Of a stretch of DNA of 64,000 nt, positions 43,379 to 50,657 are shown one piece after another (the first letter of the stretch is position 1; every line of letters begins with the position of its first letter). The DNA is from CAG-217 sp963638105 (GTDB lineage Bacteria; Bacillota; Clostridia; Oscillospirales; Acutalibacteraceae): positions 1 to 64,000 of the forward strand of contig CAVHPP010000010.1 of assembly GCA_963638105.1 (NCBI GenBank), written 5' to 3'. The translations under genes and the position numbers were made by a program. The notes below the pieces were generated by a model. That model was not told the origin of the DNA. It saw only the letters and a list, made by a program, of their open reading frames with translations, and ran no database searches.

Positions 43379-45046
43379 ATGCTGACAGATATTGAGATCG
43401 CCGCACAGGCGAAAATGAAAAGAATTACGGATGTGGCTGCGGCTATGGGTATTCATCCGGAGGAGCTGGAGCCTTACGGCCATTATAAAGCTAAGTTGTC
43501 CGATGATCTGCTGGCTCGGCTGCAAGATCGACCGGACGGCAAGCTGGTGCTGGTAACGGCGGTGAACCCTACCCCTGCCGGTGAGGGCAAAACCACTGTG
43601 AGTATCGGCTTGGGTCAGGCTATGTGCAAGCTGGGCAAAAATGCGGTGATCGCTCTGCGGGAGCCGTCCCTGGGTCCGGTGTTTGGCATTAAGGGCGGCG
43701 CTGCCGGCGGCGGTTACAGCCAGGTGGTGCCTATGGAGGACATTAACCTGCATTTTACCGGCGACCTGCACGCCATTACCAGCGCCAACAATTTGATGTG
43801 CGCGCTGCTGGATAATCATATTCAGCAGGGGAATGTGCTGGGGATTGATCCCCGCCGGGTGCAGGTGAAGCGGTGTTTGGATATGAACGATCGCGCCCTG
43901 CGCAATATTATCTGCTCTCTGGGCGGCACGCTAAACGGCGTACCCCGGGAGGATCACTTCTGCATAACCGTTGCCAGCGAGGTCATGGCGATCCTGTGCC
44001 TTGCGGAAGATTTGCAAGATTTGAAAAAGCGGCTGGGTGATATTTTAGTAGCCTATACCTACGACGGCGCACCGGTGTATGCCCGGGATATTCAGGCAAA
44101 CGGCGCCATGACCGTGCTGCTGAAGGATGCGATTAAGCCCAATTTGGTGCAGACGCTGGAGAATACGCCGGCCATTATGCACGGCGGTCCCTTTGCCAAT
44201 ATTGCCCATGGCTGCAACTCTGTGCGGGCTACCAAAACCGCGTTGAAGCTGGGCGATTACGCCATTACCGAGGCAGGCTTTGGCTCTGACCTGGGAGCGG
44301 AGAAATTCTTTGACATCAAGTGCCGCTATGCGGGGCTGACTCCCGCCTGCGTGGTGCTGGTGTCTACCGTGCGGTCTATGAAATATAACGGCGGTGTGCC
44401 CAAGGATCAGCTGAAAGAGGAGAATATGGACGCCCTGCGCGCCGGTTCCGTCAATCTGTTGGCGCATATTGAGAACTTGAAGAAATTCGGTGTGCCGGTG
44501 GTGGTGGCCATCAACCACTTCTATGCGGACACCCAGGCGGAGATTGATTATGTAGAGCAGATTTGTAAGGCGGCAGGCGCAGATTTTGCCGTGACCAAGT
44601 GCTTTGCAGAGGGCGGCGCCGGCAGTTTAGAGCTGGCAGAGAAAGTGGCTGCCGCCTGTGAAAAGGAAAATCACTTCCATACCCTGTACGACCTGGATCT
44701 GCCGGTGTATGAGAAGATCGAGAAAATTGCAAAAGAGGTCTACGGCGCCGACGGTGTGGACTACACTAAGGCGGCCAAAAAGGCCATTGACGGCTTTATT
44801 GCACTGGGGGCAGACAAACTCCCGGTGTGTATGGCAAAGACCCAGTACAGTCTGTCTGACGACCCCACAAAGCTGGGGCGCCCTACCGGCTTTCGTATTA
44901 CCGTCAGCAGCGCCGGTCTGTCTGCCGGCGCCGGGTTCCTGGTGTGCCAAACCGGCAATGTGATGACCATGCCCGGCCTGTCCAAATCACCGGCGGCCTA
45001 CCGCATTGATGTGGACGATCAGGGCAACACCGTGGGGCTGTTCTGA
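43379..45046 (+). CDS. fhs: Formate-tetrahydrofolate ligase
   Basis: 555 residues, standard length. ATP-dependent formation of 10-formyl-THF, feeding one-carbon metabolism or the methyl branch of acetogenesis. The P-loop VNPTPAGEGKTTVSIGLGQ is near residue 62; EPSLGPVFGIKGGAAGGGY and VPKDQL are conserved. ATG 43379 is seven bases after AGGAG; ATG 43373 would be too close. Acetogenesis as a whole cannot be inferred from this gene. It shares TGATG with tsaE. Confidence 0.97.
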   Translation: MLTDIEIAAQAKMKRITDVAAAMGIHPEELEPYGHYKAKLSDDLLARLQDRPDGKLVLVTAVNPTPAGEGKTTVSIGLGQAMCKLGKNAVIALREPSLGPVFGIKGGAAGGGYSQVVPMEDINLHFTGDLHAITSANNLMCALLDNHIQQGNVLGIDPRRVQVKRCLDMNDRALRNIICSLGGTLNGVPREDHFCITVASEVMAILCLAEDLQDLKKRLGDILVAYTYDGAPVYARDIQANGAMTVLLKDAIKPNLVQTLENTPAIMHGGPFANIAHGCNSVRATKTALKLGDYAITEAGFGSDLGAEKFFDIKCRYAGLTPACVVLVSTVRSMKYNGGVPKDQLKEENMDALRAGSVNLLAHIENLKKFGVPVVVAINHFYADTQAEIDYVEQICKAAGADFAVTKCFAEGGAGSLELAEKVAAACEKENHFHTLYDLDLPVYEKIEKIAKEVYGADGVDYTKAAKKAIDGFIALGADKLPVCMAKTQYSLSDDPTKLGRPTGFRITVSSAGLSAGAGFLVCQTGNVMTMPGLSKSPAAYRIDVDDQGNTVGLF

Positions 45047-45480
45047 TGCGAGTATTTCATTCCCACAGTTATGCTGATACGGTGCGTATTGCTGCCGATC
45101 TGGCAAAGACCTTGCCAACCGGCACGGTGATTGCCTACTTGGGCGACCTGGGGGCGGGCAAAACCGCCTTTACCGCCGGACTGGCAAAAGGGCTGGGGTT
45201 GACGGTGGATGTGACTTCGCCCACCTTTGCCATTTGCAATACGTATCGGCAGGGGGATGTGACCCTGCACCACTTTGATATGTACCGGGTAGACAGCTGG
45301 GACGATCTGTATTCCACCGGGTTCTTTGATTATTTGGACACCGGCGCTTACCTGGCCATCGAATGGAGCGAGAATGTGTATGGCGCGCTGCCGCCGGACA
45401 CCCTGATGGTGGAAATCTCCAAAACAGGGGAGCAGGATCGCACCATTAAGATTTATAAAAAAGAGGAGGAGAAAGCATGA
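45046..45480 (+). CDS. tsaE: tRNA t6A biosynthesis ATPase TsaE
   Basis: 144 residues. P-loop protein needed for the t6A37 modification, working with TsaB and TsaD. Walker A YLGDLGAGKTAF near residue 36, then SPTFAICNTY, HFDMYRVDSWDD and AIEWSENV. It begins in the fhs stop (TGATG) and ends in an ATGA overlap with tsaB. Confidence 0.95.
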   Translation: MRVFHSHSYADTVRIAADLAKTLPTGTVIAYLGDLGAGKTAFTAGLAKGLGLTVDVTSPTFAICNTYRQGDVTLHHFDMYRVDSWDDLYSTGFFDYLDTGAYLAIEWSENVYGALPPDTLMVEISKTGEQDRTIKIYKKEEEKA

Positions 45481-46151
45481 TCCTTGCGGTAGACGCATCA
45501 TCTGTTACCGCAGCCGCGGCTCTGTGTAGTGGGGACGGCGCGGTCGTGCGCAGCGACTTTCTCCATAACGGCCTGACCCACAGCGAAACCCTGCTGCCGA
45601 TGATTCAGCGGGTGCTGGGAGACACTTCGGTGGCAGACCTGGACGCCATTGCCGTTACGGTTGGTCCCGGTTCCTTTACCGGGGTGCGGATCGGCGTGGC
45701 CACCGTTAAAGGTCTTGCCTTTGACAGGGATATTCCTTGTATCGCCGTGTCTGCTTTGGAAGCGGTGGCGTACCAGTTCCCGGAGGAAAACGCAGTGATC
45801 TGCGTGGTGATGGACGCCCGCCGCGGGCAGTTTTATAACGCCCTTTTTCGTGTGGAGAACGGTAAGGTGGAGCGCCTTTGCCCGGACCGGGCTGTGGACG
45901 GCGCTGCGCTGGCCGAAGAATTGGCCGCCTATGATCGGGTGATCGTGGCCGGTGACGGCGCCCGGCTGTTTGCACCCTTGTTCCCGGCTGGGGAGGTCGC
46001 CCCTCCGCAGCGGCAGTATGTGACCGGGCCCGGCGTGGCCCTGGCCGCCCAAAAACAGAAAACCATGCCCGCCGCTGCGCTGATGCCTGTATATCTGCGG
46101 CTTAGCCAGGCGGAACGGCAGTTAAAATTAAAAAAAGGAGAATCACAATGA
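45477..46151 (+). CDS. tsaB: tRNA t6A biosynthesis protein TsaB
   Basis: 224 residues. ASKHA-fold partner of TsaD; it is catalytically inert itself and stabilises the complex. LAVDASSVTAAAAL at the N-terminus and VTVGPGSFTGVRIGVATVKGL near residue 60 are the family signatures. rimI and tsaD, which usually follow, are missing here; rpiB follows with an ATGA overlap instead. Confidence 0.94.
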   Translation: MILAVDASSVTAAAALCSGDGAVVRSDFLHNGLTHSETLLPMIQRVLGDTSVADLDAIAVTVGPGSFTGVRIGVATVKGLAFDRDIPCIAVSALEAVAYQFPEENAVICVVMDARRGQFYNALFRVENGKVERLCPDRAVDGAALAEELAAYDRVIVAGDGARLFAPLFPAGEVAPPQRQYVTGPGVALAAQKQKTMPAAALMPVYLRLSQAERQLKLKKGESQ

Positions 46152-46600
46152 AGATTGCAATGGGTTCCGATCATGCGGGCTTCCCGCTGAAAGAGGAGAT
46201 CAAAAAGGTGCTGCTGGAGCAGGGCTATGAAGTAGAAGATGTGGGCTGCTATTCCCCGGAACGCTTCGACTACGCCATCAGCGCCCAAAAGGCCTGTGAT
46301 TTGGTGGTAGACGGTACTTGCGAAAAAGCCATTTTGTGCTGTGGTACCGGTATTGGCATCTCTATGGCTGCCAATAAGGTCAAGGGCATTCGGGCTGCCT
46401 GTTGCTCCGATTATTTCAGCGCCAAGTACACCCGTGCCCATAATGATGCCAATGTGCTGTGTATGGGCGATCGTGTAGTCGGCGCGGGGCTGGCGCTGGA
46501 GCTGGTGCAGGTGTTCCTGACCACACCTTTTGAGGGTGGCCGTCACCAGACCCGTATTGACCAGATTATGGACATTGAGGCTGGCAAAAAGCTCTACTGA
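46148..46600 (+). CDS. rpiB: Ribose-5-phosphate isomerase B
   Basis: 150 residues. Interconverts ribose 5-phosphate and ribulose 5-phosphate. MGSDHAGFPLKEEI at the N-terminus, catalytic Cys in CCGTGIGISMAANK near residue 66, and the TRAHNDANVLCMG segment with conserved His near 96 are visible. Some RpiB/LacAB relatives isomerise allose or galactose 6-phosphates; the motif wording fits RpiB. Last gene of fhs-tsaE-tsaB-rpiB. Confidence 0.95.
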   Translation: MKIAMGSDHAGFPLKEEIKKVLLEQGYEVEDVGCYSPERFDYAISAQKACDLVVDGTCEKAILCCGTGIGISMAANKVKGIRAACCSDYFSAKYTRAHNDANVLCMGDRVVGAGLALELVQVFLTTPFEGGRHQTRIDQIMDIEAGKKLY

Positions 46601-46613
46601 GTTTAAGACAGAA

Positions 46614-46646
46614 AAAAGCGCACAGGCAATCGCCTGTGCGCTTTTT
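46614..46646. terminator. Bidirectional terminator
   Basis: Perfect 13-bp or longer stem AAAAGCGCACAGGC/GCCTGTGCGCTTTT with T tracts on both strands, between rpiB and the minus-strand lipoprotein gene. Confidence 0.9.
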
Positions 46647-46668
46647 GATTTGTTATTTGTTTGCGAAT

Positions 46669-47637
46669 TTAAGACCACTTCAGTGCCTTGACGGAGAAGC
46701 CCAGGTCCGTGTCCAGGCGATTCTTTTGCACCACGGCGACCACCTTTTTGCAGCTCTTTTCGCCGCTGACGGAGCCGGTGACCTTGTAGTAGTTGTTGTT
46801 GCCCAGGGACTCTACCCGGGTGATCTTTACGGACTGCTGCTTAGCCTCGCCCTTGGTGATGGTGAACACGCTGTCCTTATTGCTGTAACTGATGATGTCG
46901 TAGATGTTCTCTTTTTTGGCCGCTGCGTTGCAATTGCTCTTAAAGTTGACCACCGTTTGGCCAAAGTATTTGAACAGGTCCAGCACAATGGTGCCGGAGG
47001 GGAAGCTGGTGCCTTTAATATCCTCACGGGCAGCCATCCAAACGGCAACATGGGTAGCCATCTCGGCGCTGACGCCGTCCTTGTTCTCATAGCTGAACTT
47101 GTACAGGCCGGGCACTTCCAGCATCGCTGCAATGCGCTCCAGATCCTGCTGGGAGAAAATCACCTTTTTGCCGCTGTCGCCGGTGGAGGGCACCTTATCT
47201 TTAGACGCCTCAATGGTGGTCAGCTCTTTACCGGTGGTCTCGCCTTTATTGTCTGTGGTTTGGGGCGTGGTGGGTCCGTTGGTGGGAGTCTCACCCTTGC
47301 CGCTGTTATTTTTCTTTGTAGAGGTTTCGCCTTTTTTGGTGGTGGTCTCTTTGATGGGAACGGTGACTTCCTTGCCGTTTTTGTCCGTTACCTTCTCGCC
47401 GTTTTTGTCGATCTCATAGGCCACGGTTTTGCCCTTTTTGTCCTTTTCATAGACCACGTCTACTTCTTTGCCGTCTTTATTGATCTCTGTGCCAAACTCG
47501 GTGTCTGCATTGGCCAAACCGGCTTGGGTGGTGTCGGCGGCAGTGTCCTGTCCGTCCGTCTTTTTGGAAGAGCAGGCAGCAAAGACGCCGCAGACCAGTA
47601 CGCTCAGCGCCATGATCAATGCAATACTCTTTTTCAA
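46669..47637 (-). CDS. Putative lipoprotein of unknown function
   Basis: 322 residues. A Lys-Lys hydrophobic signal leads to GVFAACSSKKTDG, a near-lipobox (Phe at -3 is atypical), so it is probably lipid-anchored. Residues about 60-160 are charged, low complexity and partly repetitive (EIDKNGEKV, DKNGKEVTVP, then Thr/Lys-rich). The globular part begins about residue 170 (VIFSQQDLERIAAML) and has no family I recognise. Start TTG at 47637 fits AAAGGAG about ten bases upstream; the frame extends to 47667. Confidence 0.75.
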   Translation of the reverse strand: MKKSIALIMALSVLVCGVFAACSSKKTDGQDTAADTTQAGLANADTEFGTEINKDGKEVDVVYEKDKKGKTVAYEIDKNGEKVTDKNGKEVTVPIKETTTKKGETSTKKNNSGKGETPTNGPTTPQTTDNKGETTGKELTTIEASKDKVPSTGDSGKKVIFSQQDLERIAAMLEVPGLYKFSYENKDGVSAEMATHVAVWMAAREDIKGTSFPSGTIVLDLFKYFGQTVVNFKSNCNAAAKKENIYDIISYSNKDSVFTITKGEAKQQSVKITRVESLGNNNYYKVTGSVSGEKSCKKVVAVVQKNRLDTDLGFSVKALKWS

Positions 47638-47682
47638 AGGGAACACGCTCCTTTTGGTGCTCTGCACCGTAATATCTCCTAC

Positions 47683-47711
47683 ATTATAGTCTTTTTATGC
47701 ATAAAAGGCAA
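47683..47711 (-). promoter_or_regulatory. Promoter for the lipoprotein gene
   Basis: On the minus strand, TTGCCT (47711-47706), a 17-base spacer and TATAAT (47688-47683). Confidence 0.75.
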
Positions 47712-47757
47712 GAGTTACGGCTGTAAGTCGCCAAATGTTTACCACTTATTCATAATC

Positions 47758-47786
47758 TTTACAGATTTAGCCAAATGGATTATAAT
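47758..47786 (+). promoter_or_regulatory. Promoter for the small membrane protein gene
   Basis: TTTACA (47758-47763), a 17-base spacer and TATAAT (47781-47786); divergent from the lipoprotein promoter. Confidence 0.75.
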
Positions 47787-47815
47787 GAATACAAACGGAA
47801 AGGGAGGTGGGGTAT

Positions 47816-48349
47816 ATGCGCCCTGCGGCTAAGGTCGCCATGAGCGGTATTTGTACGGCGCTGAGCGTGCTGCTGCTGTTTTTCGGCGGTGTGGTGCCGG
47901 TGCTGGCCTATGTGTGCCCCATGCTCACCGGGGTGCTGATGGTGGTGCTGGTGCGCACCTTCGGCTACGGCACAGCGTGGGTTACCTATGTGTCTACGGG
48001 GCTACTCAGCTTCTTTTTGGTGCCGGACAAGGAATGTATGCTGATGTATGTGCTCTTTTTCGGCTATTATACCATCGTGCGCCAGTGGATCGGGCGGCTG
48101 CGGCCTCGGGCGGTGGCGCTGGCTGCCGAGTGCCTGCTGTTTAATGGGGCACTGGCGGCAGTGAATCTGCTGCTGGTGTATGTGTTTGCCATTCCTATGG
48201 ACGCGGTAAGCAGTAACAAATGGTTTTTGGTGGGTTTTTGGCTGGCGATGAATTTGCTGTTCTTTCTTTATGAGCGGCTGCTGGGTGTGGCGGAACTGTT
48301 GTATGTCCGTAAGATTGAGAAGCGCCTGCGCAGCGTGTTTAAGAAGTAA
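47816..48349 (+). CDS. Small polytopic membrane protein, possible ECF-type S component
   Basis: 177 residues with about five membrane helices. It starts AAKVAMSGICTALSVLLLFFGG, a pattern seen in many substrate-binding S components of energy-coupling-factor vitamin transporters and related orphan membrane proteins of Clostridia. No substrate motif is recognised, and no ecfAAT is near, so it could use shared ECF modules or be unrelated. ATG 47816 is eight bases after GGGAGG; GTG 47807 is too close. Single gene with promoter and terminator. Confidence 0.7.
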   Translation: MRPAAKVAMSGICTALSVLLLFFGGVVPVLAYVCPMLTGVLMVVLVRTFGYGTAWVTYVSTGLLSFFLVPDKECMLMYVLFFGYYTIVRQWIGRLRPRAVALAAECLLFNGALAAVNLLLVYVFAIPMDAVSSNKWFLVGFWLAMNLLFFLYERLLGVAELLYVRKIEKRLRSVFKK

Positions 48350-48386
48350 AAAAGCGACTTGTATTTGTAAGATACAAGTCGCTTTT
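48350..48386. terminator. Bidirectional terminator
   Basis: Stem AAAAGCGACTTGTAT/ATACAAGTCGCTTTT with a 6-7 base loop; serves the membrane protein gene and alr. Confidence 0.88.
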
Positions 48387-48391
48387 CTGCA

Positions 48392-49471
48392 TTATTCCGT
48401 ATAAACGCGGGGGACGCGGGGATTCACCAGCAAGGGTGACAGGTCGCAGGTGGCAATGTCGCCGGGCTGTACGCTGCTGCCGGTCACATCCACCGCCGTG
48501 TGGGACAGCCCTACCTCGCCGATCACCGGGTAGGCTTTGTCACCAATGGTGACGGTCAAATGGGTTTTCTTGAGAAATTGCTTGAGGGCAGAGAGCACAC
48601 TATGGAAGTTGTGATCCTCTTTCTCTTTGGTCAGGCCGAAGCCGTCATAATGCCCCATAGGCACAATGGCAATGGTGGTGGGGCGCTTGGTAACAAAGGT
48701 GCCGTTATAGCCCACCGCATAACCGGCAGGTACTTCCTTTATGTCCACCACTTCCGCCTCCAGTCGCCCTAAGCGGTGCAGGGGCGTTTTGCTATGGGTA
48801 ATTACTCTGCCGGTAAAGGCGGAGCCGATGCGTACCGCGTCCAGCGCCACATGGTCCACGTTCAACAATGCGGGGGAGTTGGCTGCATGGCGGGTACCTA
48901 CGGTCTTGCCGGCCTTTTCAATCTGCGCCAGCGTGTCCTTGAACACTTCCAGCTGGGCGATAGTCTTGGTCTTGTCGTGAAAGGCGCTGCTAAAGTGGGT
49001 ATAAGCGCCGGTGAATTCCAAATTAGGCAGGTCATAGCAGGCAATGGCCTCCGCTACCTGCGTAGGCAAAAAGCCATAGCGACCCATGCCGGTGTCGATC
49101 TTCAAATGGCACTGCACCTTAACGCCCAAATCGGCAGCCGCCGCTTGCATTGCCTGCGCTGCCCGGGTGCTGCCGATGGTGGCAATACAGCCGGCGTCCG
49201 CAATATGGCGCGCCTCGCTGTCCACGCAGGTGGAGCGCATCACTAAAATATTCGTGCTCGGTTGCAGCACCGCTCGCAGGGGGGCAATGTCTGTCACTTC
49301 CGTTACTGCCAAAGTGGTGATGCCGCAGTGCTCCAGGATCAGCGCCAGTTCCGTTAGACCAAAGCCGTAGCCGTTGCCCTTAACGACGCCGATAATGGGC
49401 ACGCCCGCTTTCTTTTGCAGGTAATGCACATTCTCGATTAGTGCGGTTTTATCAATTACATATCTGCTCAT
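48392..49471 (-). CDS. Alanine racemase-like PLP enzyme (divergent)
   Basis: 359 residues. Fold III PLP racemase. The PLP lysine is Lys31 in GVVKGNGYGFG, where standard Alr has VKANAYGHG. Other signatures are HLKIDTGMGRYGF near residue 125, YTHFSSA near 160, AVRIGSAFTGR near 215 and GEVGLSHTAVDVT near 320 in place of GRVCMDQ. It should racemise alanine or a related amino acid such as serine; the altered motifs leave the substrate open. It is second in an operon after a FemX-like gene, coupled by ATGA. Confidence 0.8.
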   Translation of the reverse strand: MSRYVIDKTALIENVHYLQKKAGVPIIGVVKGNGYGFGLTELALILEHCGITTLAVTEVTDIAPLRAVLQPSTNILVMRSTCVDSEARHIADAGCIATIGSTRAAQAMQAAAADLGVKVQCHLKIDTGMGRYGFLPTQVAEAIACYDLPNLEFTGAYTHFSSAFHDKTKTIAQLEVFKDTLAQIEKAGKTVGTRHAANSPALLNVDHVALDAVRIGSAFTGRVITHSKTPLHRLGRLEAEVVDIKEVPAGYAVGYNGTFVTKRPTTIAIVPMGHYDGFGLTKEKEDHNFHSVLSALKQFLKKTHLTVTIGDKAYPVIGEVGLSHTAVDVTGSSVQPGDIATCDLSPLLVNPRVPRVYTE

Positions 49472-50508
49472 TTTCTTACTTTTTCCAATACTTTTGTTGC
49501 CAAGTTATACAGGTGGTACACCGGCTTGTTGATCACATAGTCAAACTCGCCGATAAATTCTTTCATATACCCGCCAAAGCCGTGCTTAAACCGCCACAGA
49601 CCATAGTGGGGGTTGTCCGGGTTTTGGCAGTCGCCGCTGATGCCGCCAAAGTCATAGACCTTACATCCGCATTCCATACCCCACTGCATCATGGCCCATT
49701 GCAGGGCATAGTTGGGGTACACATTGCGGTGGGCGTTGGAGGAGGCGCCGTACTGGTACTTCATCACATTCTGTCCCCACTTAATCGCCAAGGTGCCGGC
49801 AATGGCTTTGCCCTCATAGTAGGCCATATACAGGCGGCAGTCCTCGCCCATGCAGTTCATAATTTGCTCAAAATAGCTTTTCGGTCGGGTGGAGAAGTTG
49901 TCCCGCTCCCCGGTCTCCTGCATAATGCGCACAAAGTCGTCCAGCGCCTCGGTGCCCATCACTTTCACTTCCACGCCTTTCTTTGGCGCTTTGCGGATCC
50001 GGTTTCTGTAATCCGGCTTAAAGGTGAGCATCAGCTCCTGCTCGTTCAGGCCGTTGTAGTCAAAGCAGTAAACAAACCGGGGCTGCACATTCTCAAAATC
50101 CATACACCCCGGGTTCAGTTCCACAAAGCCCTTGTCCAGCAAATGCTGCTTGTAGGCCTTGTTCTCCACGGAGATCTCCGGGTCAATTTTAATACAGTAG
50201 CCGTGGTATTTCTTTGCAATATCCAAAAGCGCGGCAAAGAGCGCGTCAAAGGTGGCAAAATCATCTTCATCCGCCACAAAGCCGCGGCAGCAGTAAAGCA
50301 GGGAGGCTTTGATCACCGGTACGGTACGAATCAGCACATCGGCGCTGCCCTTAATGTTGCCGTCCTCGTCCCTCAGCATTACCGCTTCCCACTTCCAGGC
50401 GGACTTGACCTTAGCCCACTTGGAGGAGTGCTGGAACAGGCCCTTGGGGTGCTTTTTGATAAACGCTTCATATTGGTCTAAATTCTCTTTTGTTACACGC
50501 TCGATCAT
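49468..50508 (-). CDS. FemAB/FemX-family peptidyltransferase
   Basis: 346 residues. GNAT-fold aminoacyl-tRNA-dependent transferase that adds amino acids to lipid II stem peptides to build interpeptide bridges (FemX, MurM relatives). Visible features: GLFQHSSKWAKVKSAWKW near residue 22, the FKPDYRNRIRKAPKKGVEV block near 175, and a C-terminal YGASSNAHRNVYPNYALQW, VYDFGGISGD and GLWRFKHGFGG, all typical. ATG 50508 follows AAAGGAG; a longer reading to 50604 crosses the promoter. First gene of the femX-alr operon. Confidence 0.88.
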   Translation of the reverse strand: MIERVTKENLDQYEAFIKKHPKGLFQHSSKWAKVKSAWKWEAVMLRDEDGNIKGSADVLIRTVPVIKASLLYCCRGFVADEDDFATFDALFAALLDIAKKYHGYCIKIDPEISVENKAYKQHLLDKGFVELNPGCMDFENVQPRFVYCFDYNGLNEQELMLTFKPDYRNRIRKAPKKGVEVKVMGTEALDDFVRIMQETGERDNFSTRPKSYFEQIMNCMGEDCRLYMAYYEGKAIAGTLAIKWGQNVMKYQYGASSNAHRNVYPNYALQWAMMQWGMECGCKVYDFGGISGDCQNPDNPHYGLWRFKHGFGGYMKEFIGEFDYVINKPVYHLYNLATKVLEKVRK

Positions 50509-50536
50509 AACAGGCTCCTTTATGTTTCTGCTTTTT

Positions 50537-50565
50537 ATTATATCAACATTCTGTCCGCTTGTCCA
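50537..50565 (-). promoter_or_regulatory. Promoter for femX-alr
   Basis: On the minus strand, TGGACA (50565-50560), a 17-base spacer and TATAAT (50542-50537). Confidence 0.7.
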
Positions 50566-50597
50566 CCCACTCCGGCGGTTTTCTGCATTTTGCCGTG

Positions 50598-50626
50598 TTG
50601 ACAAGCGGCGGGCGTTCCTTTATTAT
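50598..50626 (+). promoter_or_regulatory. Promoter for the lacZ-comEC operon
   Basis: TTGACA (50598-50603), a 17-base spacer and TATTAT (50621-50626). No clear operator palindrome is seen around it. Confidence 0.7.
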
Positions 50627-50657
50627 TATCTATATAATATGAATCGGGGGCAGACCT

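Noticed and set aside
46636..47832. 398-residue plus-strand frame opposite the lipoprotein
   Set aside because: Shadow of the minus-strand gene, which has a signal peptide, ribosome site and promoter.
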